This document shows positions 46,223-55,749 of a stretch of DNA of 64,000 nucleotides, piece by piece. The position numbers and the translations under genes were made by a program. The notes under the pieces were generated by a model that searched no databases, was not told where the DNA came from, and worked only from the letters and a program-made list of their open reading frames with translations. The stretch comes from JAOPZW01 sp963803375 (lineage in GTDB: Bacteria; Actinomycetota; Thermoleophilia; Solirubrobacterales; Solirubrobacteraceae), in NCBI GenBank assembly GCA_963803375.1, contig CAWDMB010000008.1:310001-374000 (forward strand), given 5' to 3'. The number at the start of each line of letters is the position of its first letter. The stretch's first letter is position 1.

Positions 46223-49200
46223 ATGACCGACACCCAGCCGCCCAAGGCCGACGGCCTCTACGACCCTAGGTTCGAGCACGACGCCTGCGGCGTGGCGATG
46301 GTGGCGCGCCTGGACGCGGTCGCCGGTCACGACGTCGTGATCAAGGCGCTCGAGGCGCTCGACAACCTCGAGCACCGCGGCGCCGAGGGCGCCGACATCC
46401 TCACCGGCGACGGCGCCGGCCTCCTCGTCCGCTTGCCCGACGCGTTCCTCCGCGCGACGCTGCCCTTCGAGCTGCCCGAGCCGGGCCGCTACGGGGTGGC
46501 GATGTGCTTTCTGCCGCGCGACGCCGCGCTGCGCGCCCAGCTCGAGGCGCTCCTCGAGCTCAACGTCCGCGTCGAGGGCCAGCACGTGCTGGGGTGGCGC
46601 GACGTCCCCGTCGACCTCGCCCACGTCGGCGCGACCGCCGACCGCACCCGCCCCCATGTGCGCCAGCTCTTCGTGGAGGCCGGCCCGGGCTTCGAGGACG
46701 ACCAGGACGCCTTCGAGCGCAAGCTCTACGTCATCCGGAGGATCGCCGAGCTGGCGGCCGGGCCCGACTTCTACGCCGCTTCATGCTCGAGCCGCACGAT
46801 CGTCTACAAGGGGATGCTCAAGGCGCCGCAGCTGCGCGGCTTCTACCCCGACCTCGCCGACGAGCGCTTCGCGAGCGCGCTCGCGCTCGTGCACTCGCGC
46901 TTCAGCACGAACACGTTCCCGAGCTGGGAGCTCGCCCACCCCTACCGCGTGATCTGCCACAACGGCGAGATCAACACGCTCATGGGCAACATCAACTGGA
47001 TGCGCGCCCGCGAGTCGCAGCTCGCCTCCGAGCTCTTCAAGGGCGACCTGCAGAAGGTCCTGCCGGTCGTGCGCCCCGGCGGCTCGGACTCGGCAACCTT
47101 CGACAACGTGCTCGAGCTGCTGATGCTCGCCGGGCGCTCGCTGCCGCACGCGGTCATGATGATGATCCCGGAGGCCTACCGGGAGCGCGACGACCTCTCC
47201 GACGAGCTCAAGGGCTTCTACGCCTTCCACTCCTGCCTCATGGAGCCCTGGGACGGCCCGGCGGCCGTCGCCTTCACGAACGGCCGGGTGGTCGGCGCGA
47301 CCCTGGACCGCAACGGCCTGCGCCCGGGGCGTTGGGTCGAGACGAAGGATGGCTACGTCGTCCTCGGCTCGGAGGCGGGGATGCTGGGCATTCGTCCCGA
47401 GAACGTGAAGCGACTCGGGCGCCTGCAGCCGGGCAAGATCTTCCTCGTCGACCTCGAGCAGGGCCGGATCGTCGAGGACTCCGAGGTCAAGCGCGAGATC
47501 GCCACCCAGGCGCCGTACGCGGAGTGGCACGCGCGCAACGTCATGCATTTCAACGACCTGGTGCCCGCCGCTGCGCACCGGCACTCCGAGCTGCCGCTGC
47601 GCCGGCGCCAGCTCGCGTTCGGCTACACGCAGGAGGACCTGCGCGTCCTGCACGTGCCGATGGCGCGCGCCGGCGAGGAGCCGGTCGGCTCGATGGGCAA
47701 CGACGCGGCGCTCGCCGTCCTCTCCGACCAGCGCCCGCCGCTGTTCTCCTACTTCAAGCAGCTCTTCGCCCAGGTCACCAACCCGCCGATCGACCCGATC
47801 CGCGAGTCGATCGTGATGTCGCTGGGCACGGGCGTCGGCGCCGAGGGCAACCTCCTCGACGAGACCCCGGAGCACGCCCACCAGCTCGTCATGGACCGGC
47901 CGATCCTGCGCAACCACGAGCTCGAGACGCTGCGGGCGGCCTCGAGCGACGGCTTCCGGGCGCACACGATCGACCTCACCTGGCCGGTGGCCGCCGGCCC
48001 CGAGGGCCTGCACGCGCGCCTGGCCGCGGTCTGCGACGAGGCGACCGACGCGATCGCGGCGGGCATCACCGTTCTCATCCTCTCCGACCGCGCGACGGGA
48101 CCCGAGCGAGCGCCGATCCCGTCCCTGCTCGGGGTCAGCGCCGTGCACCACCATCTCGTCCGCGAGGGCACGCGGCTGCGCTGCGGGCTCGTGCTCGAGT
48201 CGGGCGAGCCGCGCGAGGTGCACCACATGGCCGTGCTCATCGGGTACGGCGCCAGCGCGATCAACCCCTACGTCATGCTCGACACCGTCGACGAGCTCGT
48301 GACCGAGGGCCGGGTCGCTGGGGTCGAGGACCCCGACGAGGCGGAGCGTCGGATCGTCAAGGCGCTCGGCAAGGGGCTGCTCAAGACGATCTCGAAGATG
48401 GGGATCTCGACGGTCCAGAGCTACTGCGGCGCGCAGATCTTCGAGGCCGTGGGCCTCGAGAAGGCGCTCGTGGACCGCCACTTCACCGGCACCGCCTCCC
48501 GCATCGGGGGGATCGGCCTCGACGTGCTCGCGCGCGAGGCGCTCGACCGCCACGCCCGGGCCTGGCCGGGGTCGCACGAGGAGCTCCTGCCGGTGGGCGG
48601 CGTCTACGCGTGGCGGCGCGATGGCGAGCACCACATCTGGAACCCCGAGACGATCGCGCTGCTGCAGCAGGCCGTGCGCTCGACCGACGGGGACACGCAG
48701 GAGACCTACGACGAGTACGCCGCGCGCGTCAACGACGACGCCGCGCGCCGCGCCACGTTGCGCGGCCTGCTGCGCTTCCGAGGAGACCTCGAGCCCGTGG
48801 CGCTCGAGGACGTCGAGCCCGCGCACGCGATCGTCCGGCGGTTCTCGACCGGCGCGATGTCGCTGGGCTCGATCTCCACGGAGGCGCACGAGACGCTGGC
48901 GATCGCCATGAACCGCCTCGGCGGTCGCTCGAACACGGGCGAGGGCGGCGAGGACCCGCGGCGCTTTCCGCGCCCCGCCGACGGCGGGGACTGGCGGCGC
49001 TCGGCGATCAAGCAGGTGGCGTCCGGGCGCTTCGGGGTGACGATCCACTACCTCGTCAACGCGGACCAGCTGCAGATCAAGATGGCCCAGGGGGCCAAGC
49101 CCGGCGAGGGCGGCCAGCTCCCGGGCCACAAGGTCGACAAGTACATCGGCTGGGTGCGCCACACGACGCCCGGGGTGGGGCTCATCTCGCCGCCGCCACA

Positions 49201-50815
49201 CCACGACATCTACTCGATCGAGGACCTCAAACAGCTCATCTACGACCTGCGCTGCGCGAACCCCACCGGTAGCGTGTCGGTCAAGCTCGTCTCCGAGGTG
49301 GGCGTCGGCACCGTCGCGGCCGGGGTGGCGAAGGCCAACGCCGACCACGTCCTCATCTCCGGCCACGACGGCGGCACCGGCGCCTCGCCGCTGAGCTCGA
49401 TCCAGGCCGCCGGCGTGCCGTGGGAGATCGGCCTGGCCGAGACCCAGCAGACGCTCCTGCTCAACGACCTGCGCCGGCGCATCACGGTCCAGACCGACGG
49501 CCAGCTCAAGACGGGACGCGACGTGGCCATCGCCGCGTGCCTGGGGGCCGACGAGTTCGGCTTCTCGACGGCCCCGCTGATCGCCACGGGCTGCATCATG
49601 ATGCGCGCCTGCCACCTCAACACGTGCCCGGTGGGCATCGCGACCCAGGACCCCGAGCTGCGCAAGCGCTTCGCCGGCAAGCCCGAGCACGTCGTGAGCT
49701 TCTTCTTCCTCGTGGCCGAGGAGCTCCGGGGGATCATGGCCACGCTCGGCGTGCGGACGCTCGCCGAGCTCGTGGGGCGCACCGACCTGCTCGAGGTCGA
49801 CGCGGCCGTCGACCACTGGAAGGCGCGCGGGGTCGACCTCACCCACGTCCTGCACTTCCCCGAGCTGGCGCCCGATGCGCCGCGGCGCCGGATCGAGCCG
49901 CCGCCGGCCGTGCTCGACGACCACCTCGACTGGGGGATCCTCGAGCAGGCGGGCGCCGCGCTGGAGCGCGCGGAGCCCGTCGAGCTCGAGCTCGCGATCC
50001 GCAACGTCAACCGCTGCGTCGGCGGGATCCTCTCCTCGCACATCGCCGCCCGCCACGGCGCCGACGGCCTCCCCGAGGACACGATCAGCGTGACCCTCCG
50101 CGGCTCGGCCGGGCAGTCGTTCGGGGGCTGGCTGGCGCCCGGCGTGAGCTTCACGCTGCACGGCGACGCCAACGACTACACGGGCAAGGGGCTCTCGGGC
50201 GGCACGCTCGCGGTCATGCCCCCCGACGGCGTGAGCTTCGCCGCCGAGGAGAACGTCGTCATCGGCAACACCGTCCTCTACGGCGCCACCGCGGGAAACG
50301 CGTTCTTCCGCGGCCTGGCCGGGGAGCGCTTCGCGGTGCGCAACTCGGGCGCGAGCGCCGTCGTCGAGGGCGTCGGCGACCACGGTTGCGAGTACATGAC
50401 CGGCGGGCGCGTCGTCGTGCTCGGGCCGACGGGGCGCAACTTCGCGGCGGGCATGAGCGGCGGCCTGGCCTTCGTGCTCGACGAGGACGGCGTGCTCCCG
50501 TCGAAGGTCAACGCGGCGATGGCCGACCAGCTCGAGCCGCTCGACGAGGGTGACGCGATCGAGGTGCGCGAGCTCGTTGCCGAGCACGTGCGCCGGACGG
50601 GCTCGACCGTCGGTCGGCGCGTCCTCGACGCCTGGGCGCAGCTCGCGCCGCGCTTCGTCAAGGTCTTTCCGACCGACTACAAGCGCGTGCTCGCGGAGCT
50701 CGCGCGCCAGGAGGACGAGGCCGCCGCCGCGCCCGCTCCCGACGCCGAGGAGCTCGCCGGCGAGGCGGTCGACGTCGTCGGCGCCCCGCACGTGCGCGAG
50801 GCGGACGGCGAGTAG
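46223..50815 (+). CDS. gltB: Glutamate synthase large subunit
   Basis: A 1530-residue enzyme. The N-terminal amidotransferase has its nucleophile cysteine in EHDACGVAMVARL (near residue 21), with a short propeptide before it. The central domain is followed by the FMN synthase domain containing LISGHDGGTGASPLSS and the 3Fe-4S cluster CIMMRACHLNTC. The C-terminal GXGXG beta-helix domain (GGRVVVLGPTGRNFAAGMSGG) completes the family layout. It converts glutamine and 2-oxoglutarate to two glutamates. The ATG at 46223 gives the expected propeptide length. gltD follows 2 nt later. Confidence 0.96.
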   Translation: MTDTQPPKADGLYDPRFEHDACGVAMVARLDAVAGHDVVIKALEALDNLEHRGAEGADILTGDGAGLLVRLPDAFLRATLPFELPEPGRYGVAMCFLPRDAALRAQLEALLELNVRVEGQHVLGWRDVPVDLAHVGATADRTRPHVRQLFVEAGPGFEDDQDAFERKLYVIRRIAELAAGPDFYAASCSSRTIVYKGMLKAPQLRGFYPDLADERFASALALVHSRFSTNTFPSWELAHPYRVICHNGEINTLMGNINWMRARESQLASELFKGDLQKVLPVVRPGGSDSATFDNVLELLMLAGRSLPHAVMMMIPEAYRERDDLSDELKGFYAFHSCLMEPWDGPAAVAFTNGRVVGATLDRNGLRPGRWVETKDGYVVLGSEAGMLGIRPENVKRLGRLQPGKIFLVDLEQGRIVEDSEVKREIATQAPYAEWHARNVMHFNDLVPAAAHRHSELPLRRRQLAFGYTQEDLRVLHVPMARAGEEPVGSMGNDAALAVLSDQRPPLFSYFKQLFAQVTNPPIDPIRESIVMSLGTGVGAEGNLLDETPEHAHQLVMDRPILRNHELETLRAASSDGFRAHTIDLTWPVAAGPEGLHARLAAVCDEATDAIAAGITVLILSDRATGPERAPIPSLLGVSAVHHHLVREGTRLRCGLVLESGEPREVHHMAVLIGYGASAINPYVMLDTVDELVTEGRVAGVEDPDEAERRIVKALGKGLLKTISKMGISTVQSYCGAQIFEAVGLEKALVDRHFTGTASRIGGIGLDVLAREALDRHARAWPGSHEELLPVGGVYAWRRDGEHHIWNPETIALLQQAVRSTDGDTQETYDEYAARVNDDAARRATLRGLLRFRGDLEPVALEDVEPAHAIVRRFSTGAMSLGSISTEAHETLAIAMNRLGGRSNTGEGGEDPRRFPRPADGGDWRRSAIKQVASGRFGVTIHYLVNADQLQIKMAQGAKPGEGGQLPGHKVDKYIGWVRHTTPGVGLISPPPHHDIYSIEDLKQLIYDLRCANPTGSVSVKLVSEVGVGTVAAGVAKANADHVLISGHDGGTGASPLSSIQAAGVPWEIGLAETQQTLLLNDLRRRITVQTDGQLKTGRDVAIAACLGADEFGFSTAPLIATGCIMMRACHLNTCPVGIATQDPELRKRFAGKPEHVVSFFFLVAEELRGIMATLGVRTLAELVGRTDLLEVDAAVDHWKARGVDLTHVLHFPELAPDAPRRRIEPPPAVLDDHLDWGILEQAGAALERAEPVELELAIRNVNRCVGGILSSHIAARHGADGLPEDTISVTLRGSAGQSFGGWLAPGVSFTLHGDANDYTGKGLSGGTLAVMPPDGVSFAAEENVVIGNTVLYGATAGNAFFRGLAGERFAVRNSGASAVVEGVGDHGCEYMTGGRVVVLGPTGRNFAAGMSGGLAFVLDEDGVLPSKVNAAMADQLEPLDEGDAIEVRELVAEHVRRTGSTVGRRVLDAWAQLAPRFVKVFPTDYKRVLAELARQEDEAAAAPAPDAEELAGEAVDVVGAPHVREADGE

Positions 50816-50817
50816 CG

Positions 50818-52329
50818 ATGGGGGAGCTCGGCGGCTTCCTGAAGATCGAGCGTCACGGCGTCCGCTACGTGGACCCCACGCTGCGCGCCCAGGGCGACCG
50901 GGCGTACCGCGAGTTCCTCGTGCGCCGGCCCGACGAGGAGCTCGCGGCGCAGGGCGCGCGCTGCATGGACTGCGGCGTCCCCTTCTGCCACAACGGGTGC
51001 CCGCTCGGCAACCTCATCCCCGACTGGAACGACCTCGTCTTCCGCGGGCGCTGGCGCGACGCCATCCGCCAGCTGCACGCGACCAACAACTTCCCCGAGT
51101 TCACCGGGCGCCTGTGCCCCGCGCCGTGCGAGGCCGCGTGCGTGCTCGAGATCCGCGAGGGCGAAGCCGTCACGATCAAGCAGATCGAGAACGCGATCAT
51201 CGATCGTGCTTGGGACGAGGGGTGGGTCGCGCCGCAGCCGCCGCAGCTGCGGACGGGCCGCTCCGTCGCGGTCGTCGGGGCCGGGCCCGCCGGCATGGCC
51301 GCCGCCCAACAGCTGCGCCGCGCCGGCCACGGCGTCGTGCTCTTCGAGCGCGACGAGGCCGCGGGCGGGCTCGTGCGGTTCGGCGTCCCGGACTTCAAGA
51401 TCGAGAAGCGCGTCGTCGAGCGCCGCGTGCAGCAGCTCGTGGCCGAGGGCGTCGAGCTGCGCCTGGGCGTCGACGTCGGCGTCGACGTCGACGCCGACGA
51501 GCTGCGCGAGCGCTTCGACGCGGTCGTCCTCGCGGTCGGCTCGCGCGTGCCGCGCGACCTGCCCGTTCCCGGCCGCGAGCTCGACGGCGTGCACTTCGCG
51601 ATGGAGTACCTCTACGTGCGCAACCGCTGGGTCGCCGGGTCGCGCGACAGGGCGATCAGCGCCGCCGGCAAGCGCGTTGTCGTCGTCGGCGGCGGCGACA
51701 CGGGCGCGGACTGCGTGGGCAACGCGCTGCGCGAGGGCGCGGCGAGCATCACGCAGCTGGAGCTGCTGCCCGAGCCGCCGGCCTCGCGCCCGGACGACCG
51801 CACGCCGTGGCCGCAGTGGCCGGCGAAGTTCCGCCTCTCCTACTCGATGGAGGAGACACGCGCGCTCGAGCGCGGCGAGCAGGACTTCTCGGTGACCACC
51901 ACCCACTTCAGCGGCGAGGACGGTCGCGTCGGCGTCCAGCACGTCGCCCGCGCGCAGGCCGCCCCGCCGTTCGGCCCCGTCGCGGGGACCGAGCGCGAGC
52001 TGCCCGCCGACCTCGTGCTGCTGGCGATGGGCTTCCTGCATCCCGAGCCGCCGCTGCTGGAGGCGCTCGGGGTCGAGCGCGACGCGCGCGGCAACGCGAA
52101 GGCCGGCGCGTACGCGACGTCAGCCGACGGCGTCTTCGCCGCCGGCGACGCGCGGCGCGGCCAGTCGCTGATCGTGTGGGCGATCAACGAGGGGCGCCAG
52201 TGCGCACGGATGGTCGACCGCTACCTGCACGCGCTCGACCACTCGCGCGCCGAGCCCGTGCTGGTCGGCGCCGCCGACGCCGACGAGGGCCCCGAGGGGC
52301 CCCCGCGGCACGCCGACGGCGCGCTCTAG
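50818..52329 (+). CDS. gltD: Glutamate synthase small subunit
   Basis: A 503-residue flavoprotein. N-terminal cysteine clusters CMDCGVPFCHNGCP and LCPAPCEAACV bind two 4Fe-4S centres. VVGAGPAGMAAAQQL binds FAD, VVVVGGGDTGADCVGNAL binds NADPH, and GVFAAGDARRGQSLIVWAI is the second FAD motif. It feeds electrons from NADPH to GltB. It starts 2 nt after the gltB stop and is convergent with the exported protein gene. Confidence 0.96.
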   Translation: MGELGGFLKIERHGVRYVDPTLRAQGDRAYREFLVRRPDEELAAQGARCMDCGVPFCHNGCPLGNLIPDWNDLVFRGRWRDAIRQLHATNNFPEFTGRLCPAPCEAACVLEIREGEAVTIKQIENAIIDRAWDEGWVAPQPPQLRTGRSVAVVGAGPAGMAAAQQLRRAGHGVVLFERDEAAGGLVRFGVPDFKIEKRVVERRVQQLVAEGVELRLGVDVGVDVDADELRERFDAVVLAVGSRVPRDLPVPGRELDGVHFAMEYLYVRNRWVAGSRDRAISAAGKRVVVVGGGDTGADCVGNALREGAASITQLELLPEPPASRPDDRTPWPQWPAKFRLSYSMEETRALERGEQDFSVTTTHFSGEDGRVGVQHVARAQAAPPFGPVAGTERELPADLVLLAMGFLHPEPPLLEALGVERDARGNAKAGAYATSADGVFAAGDARRGQSLIVWAINEGRQCARMVDRYLHALDHSRAEPVLVGAADADEGPEGPPRHADGAL

Positions 52330-52366
52330 ACGCGATCCGCGAGCGCGGGCCGTGAGGCGCCGGATC

Positions 52367-53428
52367 TCAGAGCGAGATCTTCTTGCGCAGCGTGCGGGTG
52401 TTGCCGGCCGTGTCCTTGAGCACGATCCGGAGCGTGGGTCGGATGCGCGCGCGACGCAGCGAACGGGCCGTCTTCGCGCCGGGGCGCAGCGTCAGCTTGT
52501 TCCCGCCCGCGCGCAGCGTGCGGGCACGGATGCGCGCGAGCGTCCTGCCACGGGCCGACAGCCTGGCGTTGAACGTGCCGCCCTCGTCGGAGGCCAGCAG
52601 GAAGCGCACGCCGCCGCCGGCTAGCCGCCCGAGCGTCGCGCGGGGCGCCCTGCGGTCGCGCGCGGGCAGCGCCAGCCCGGCCTGCGGCTCGCCGTAGAGG
52701 AAGTCGTCCATCCCGACGATGTCGGTGCCCGGCGCCTCGGCCGCGCCCGTGATCGGGGTGGTGCCGCTCGTGATGCGCACGCGCGCGACGGCGCGAGCGT
52801 CGCGGAAGGAGTCGCCGACGAAGGACAGGCCGTTGGGCGCGGTCGGCGCGACGACGGTGTCGATCACCGCGCCTGCGGCGTCGAGGACCTCGATCTTCGC
52901 CGAGCCGGCGGTGTCGACGTCGGTGAAGACGACGCCGAAGCCCTTGACCGACGCGGGCGTGCCGGTTCCGGGCAGGAAGAAGTGAACGTCGGTCGTCGTC
53001 GAGCCGACGGCGGTGAAGAGCCGCTCGGGCGAGAACGTCCTGAAGCCAGGCTGGTTGAACACGGCCGGCGTCGACGTCGGGTTCGAGCTGTCGGCGCTCA
53101 GCTTGAAGCCCGTGCCCGGCGTCGCGAAGAGCGCGCCCCGGTTCAGGAAGCCGCCGCCCGCGAACGGGTTGGGATCGGAGGCGGTGTCGGGCGCGCCATC
53201 CCAGTTGATCTCCCGGCGGCCGCCGGGGAACGTGCCGAGGTTGCCGTTGTTGACGCCGCCGAGGTCGGCGCGGAACGCGTCGACGGCGGCCTGGATCGCG
53301 ACCGGGTCGGCGCCCGCCGCGGTCCGCTGGGTCCCGGGCGCCGCCTGGGCGCCCGGCGCGAGGGCCGCGGCAGCGGCAGCGGCGGTGACGGCGCCGAGGG
53401 CCAGGCGCCGTGAGGAGGGGAAGGTCAT
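52367..53428 (-). CDS. Exported protein of unknown function
   Basis: A 353-residue precursor with a signal peptide (SRRLALGAVTAAAAAAALAPGAQA), possibly Tat-like (SRR). The mature part is beta-rich and low in cysteine, with a middle region (GFGVVFTDVDTAGSAKIEVL and SFVGDSFRDARAVARVRI) like the choice-of-anchor/PEP-CTERM-associated beta-sandwich. The C-terminal portion (about 245-353) is a second basic beta domain rich in LR/TL repeats that resembles Ig-like folds. GGAGAATCG gives a ribosome-binding site. No function can be assigned. Confidence 0.7.
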   Translation of the reverse strand: MTFPSSRRLALGAVTAAAAAAALAPGAQAAPGTQRTAAGADPVAIQAAVDAFRADLGGVNNGNLGTFPGGRREINWDGAPDTASDPNPFAGGGFLNRGALFATPGTGFKLSADSSNPTSTPAVFNQPGFRTFSPERLFTAVGSTTTDVHFFLPGTGTPASVKGFGVVFTDVDTAGSAKIEVLDAAGAVIDTVVAPTAPNGLSFVGDSFRDARAVARVRITSGTTPITGAAEAPGTDIVGMDDFLYGEPQAGLALPARDRRAPRATLGRLAGGGVRFLLASDEGGTFNARLSARGRTLARIRARTLRAGGNKLTLRPGAKTARSLRRARIRPTLRIVLKDTAGNTRTLRKKISL

Positions 53429-53518
53429 CGATTCTCCGATGTGGGGTTGCAGGGCATCGGAGAGCAAGGACGCCAGGTGTCGGCGAAGCCTTCCCCGCGG
53501 CCGGCGCGCGCGTGCTCG

Positions 53519-53959
53519 CTAGTGCCCGACGGGCCGGCCGTTCGCCGTGAGGCGCACGTCGACGTTGCCGCGCGTGGCGTTGGAGTACGGGCAGACCCGG
53601 TGGGCGGCGGCGACGAGCGCCGTCGCGCGCTCGGCCTCGTCGACCGAGGGCAGCGCGACGTCGAGCGCCACCGCGAGCCGGAACCCGCGCTCCTCGGTCG
53701 GCAGGAGCTCGACCTTCGAGTCGACGGAGACGTCGCCGGCCTCGAGGCGCTCGCGGCGGGCGACGACCTTGAGCGCGCTCTCGAAGCAGGAGGCGTAGCC
53801 GACCGCGAAGAGCTGCTCGGGGTTCGTGCCTCCGCCCTCGCCGCCCATCTCCGGCGGCGTCCGCAGGTCGACCTCGAGCGTGCCGTCGCTCGTGCGGCCG
53901 TGGCCTTCGTCGCGGCCGCCCGTGACGGTCGCCTCGGCGGTGTAGATCGGCTTGGCCAT
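53519..53959 (-). CDS. ohr: Organic hydroperoxide resistance protein (Ohr/OsmC superfamily)
   Basis: A 146-residue Ohr-type protein beginning MAKPIYTAEATVTGGRDEGH. The peroxidatic cysteine is in VGYASCFESALKVVA and the resolving cysteine in HRVCPYSNATRGNVDV. A family arginine/glutamate pair is in keeping with Ohr. It reduces organic and lipid hydroperoxides using lipoylated partners. TACGCT lies exactly 6 nt before the ATG. It is divergent from a TetR regulator instead of the usual MarR-type OhrR. Confidence 0.93.
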   Translation of the reverse strand: MAKPIYTAEATVTGGRDEGHGRTSDGTLEVDLRTPPEMGGEGGGTNPEQLFAVGYASCFESALKVVARRERLEAGDVSVDSKVELLPTEERGFRLAVALDVALPSVDEAERATALVAAAHRVCPYSNATRGNVDVRLTANGRPVGH

Positions 53960-53965
53960 GGCGCG

Positions 53966-53971
53966 AGCGTA
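53966..53971 (-). promoter_or_regulatory. Candidate -10 element (TACGCT) of ohr
   Basis: TACGCT on the minus strand lies 6 nt from the ohr ATG. It matches the hexamer of the divergent tetR promoter. Confidence 0.5.
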
Positions 53972-54011
53972 CCGCCGCGACCCCAGCGCAGGGCTTCCGC
54001 CTGGGAGAAAC

Positions 54012-54039
54012 TTGACGCCCCCGTCACCTTCGCTACGCT
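54012..54039 (+). promoter_or_regulatory. tetR promoter (TTGACG-16-TACGCT) with palindrome over the -35
   Basis: TTGACG (54012-54017) and TACGCT (54034-54039) are 16 nt apart; the ATG follows 7 nt later. TGACG-CCCC-CGTCA (54013-54026) is a perfect dyad over the -35, a likely operator for autoregulation and for the divergent ohr gene. This is the clearest complete promoter in the window. Confidence 0.6.
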
Positions 54040-54046
54040 GCGTCTA

Positions 54047-54754
54047 ATGGACGAGCTCGGCGCCGAGCGGCGCGTGGGCGCCGGCGCGCGCGGCGGGCGG
54101 CTTCCCGCTGCCCGTCCCGGCGCGGGCGCGGGGCGAGGCCCGGGTCGCGGCGTGAGCGCGACGACGACCGGCAGGCGTGAGCGCACGAAGGTCGCCAACC
54201 GCGAGGCGATCCTGCGCGCGGCGCGCGACGTCTTCGGCGAGCTCGGCTTCGGGGCCGCGACCGTGCGTGACATCGTCCGCCGCACGGAGCTCGCGACCGG
54301 GACGTTCTACAACTACTTCGCCGACAAGGAGTCCGTCCTGCGGGCGCTCGTCGACGAAATGGCCCGCGAGGCGCGCACCCGCGTCCACGACGCCCGCATG
54401 GCGGCGGCCGGCTCGGTGGAGGGCTTCGTCGCGGCGGGCTTCCGCGCGTACTTCGAGTTCCTCTCCGAGGATCCGCAGCGCTTCGCGCTGATCCGGCGCA
54501 ACGAGGGCACCCTGCGCACGATGTTCGACGAGCCCGCGATCGGCGCCGGCACCGACGAGCTTCAGGCCGACCTCGAGGCGGCCGTCGCGGCCGGCGCGCT
54601 GCCGCCCCACGACGCCGAGCTGATGGCCGCCGCCATGGTCGGCGCGGGGCTGGAGATCGGTATGCGCCTCGTCGAGCGCGACCCGCCCGACGTCGAGGCG
54701 GCCGTCGCCTTCGTGACCGGCGTCTTCCTCGGCGCCTTCGACCGCCTGCGCTGA
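54047..54754 (+). CDS. TetR family transcriptional regulator
   Basis: A 235-residue regulator. A glycine/arginine-rich leader of about 42 residues precedes the HTH (REAILRAARDVFGELGFGAATVRDIVRRTELATGTFYNYFADKESVLRAL). A helical ligand-binding domain follows. The leader would be unusual; a start nearer residue 40 (GTG at 54152) would give a typical TetR, but the TACGCT promoter 7 nt before the ATG at 54047 supports the long form. The divergent gene is ohr, so it may sense oxidants or lipid products. Confidence 0.85.
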   Translation: MDELGAERRVGAGARGGRLPAARPGAGAGRGPGRGVSATTTGRRERTKVANREAILRAARDVFGELGFGAATVRDIVRRTELATGTFYNYFADKESVLRALVDEMAREARTRVHDARMAAAGSVEGFVAAGFRAYFEFLSEDPQRFALIRRNEGTLRTMFDEPAIGAGTDELQADLEAAVAAGALPPHDAELMAAAMVGAGLEIGMRLVERDPPDVEAAVAFVTGVFLGAFDRLR

Positions 54755-54771
54755 CGGCCGCGGCGCGCTCC

Positions 54772-54777
54772 TAGACT
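54772..54777 (+). promoter_or_regulatory. Candidate -10 element (TAGACT) before the 54785 gene
   Basis: TAGACT is followed by 7 nt and a GTG start. No Shine-Dalgarno is present. Confidence 0.5.
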
Positions 54778-54784
54778 GGAGCGC

Positions 54785-55744
54785 GTGCCGAGCTTCTGCC
54801 GCCACAACCGACTCGAGGCGACGTGCCCGATCTGCTCGCGCCGCTCGCCGGCGGGGGTGGCGCCCGCACGCCGGGCGGCGCCGCGCGCCGCGCGGACGAG
54901 CGCCCCGGCCCCACGCCGGCGGGCGCCGCGGACCGCGGGCGACCTGCGGGTGCGGCGCGTCGCGCGCGCTGCCGACGACGGCTTCGAGCAGGAGCTCGTC
55001 CCTGGGCTGCGGGCGAGCGCCGACGCCGACCGCTTGGCCGCCGAGCTGAGCTTCGCCGCGGCGCGGCTCGACGAGCTCGAGGCCGGCCCGCCCGGCCTCT
55101 ACGCGGACGTCGCACTCGCCGACGATGCCGAAGAGGCGGCCTGGCTGGCCTTCCTCATCGTCTGCCTCTCGCCGCTCGAGGGTCCCGATCCGTTCGCGGC
55201 GATCGCGGGGGCGCGCACGACCTGGGTCTCGGGCGCGGTGCCCGACCTCGACGGCGTGGCGCTCGGGCCGCGCGCCGCGCACGGGGGTGCCGCCACGCTG
55301 ATCGCCTACCGCGCCTGGGCCGCGCGCGCGGGCTCGCAGGCCGCCGCCCTCGGGGGCGAGGCGACCTGGACGCCCGAGCGGCGCTCCGAGCGCGCCTTCG
55401 AGCGCCTCGCGCTCCCCGGCTTCGGGCGCGCGCCCCGGCTCGAGCTGCTGATCCTGCTCGGGCGGCTCGGGGTCACCGCGGTGCGCCCGGCGTCGCTGCA
55501 CCTGGGGGCGGGCGCCGATCCGGTGACCGCTGCGGCCAAGCGCGTCTTCGGCATCGGCGATGCGCTGAACCTGCGCCGGCGCTCGGCGCAGCTCGCCCGG
55601 GGCGTGGGCGTGCCGGTCGAGGCGCTCGACCTCGCGCTCTTCAACTGGGCCCGCGGCCCCGACGAGCGCGCGACCGCGGGCGCCCGCACGACCGGCGATC
55701 CGGAGCGCCGGGCGGCGATCGCGCGGGCGCTCGGCCTCGCGTAG
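54785..55744 (+). CDS. Actinobacterial protein with N-terminal Cys/His zinc motif and helical core, function unknown
   Basis: A 319-residue protein beginning PSFCRHNRLEATCPICSR, a compact Cys-His-Cys-Cys motif that likely holds zinc. An Arg/Pro linker follows, then a helical domain (about 60-310) with LVPGLRASADADRLAAEL, WLAFLIVCLSPLEGPDPF and a late FGIGDALNLRRRSAQL that resembles a helix-hairpin-helix. I recall similar actinobacterial proteins being labelled as related to thymine-modifying pyrophosphorylases of phages, but cannot confirm this. GTG start supported by TAGACT 7 nt upstream. It is convergent with the sigma-factor gene across an unusual repeat. Confidence 0.6.
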   Translation: MPSFCRHNRLEATCPICSRRSPAGVAPARRAAPRAARTSAPAPRRRAPRTAGDLRVRRVARAADDGFEQELVPGLRASADADRLAAELSFAAARLDELEAGPPGLYADVALADDAEEAAWLAFLIVCLSPLEGPDPFAAIAGARTTWVSGAVPDLDGVALGPRAAHGGAATLIAYRAWAARAGSQAAALGGEATWTPERRSERAFERLALPGFGRAPRLELLILLGRLGVTAVRPASLHLGAGADPVTAAAKRVFGIGDALNLRRRSAQLARGVGVPVEALDLALFNWARGPDERATAGARTTGDPERRAAIARALGLA

Positions 55745-55749
55745 CGCGA

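Noticed and set aside
46781..50791. Minus-strand open frame of about 1300 codons opposite gltB
   Set aside because: Same GC-driven shadow effect; gltB on the plus strand has all catalytic and cluster residues.
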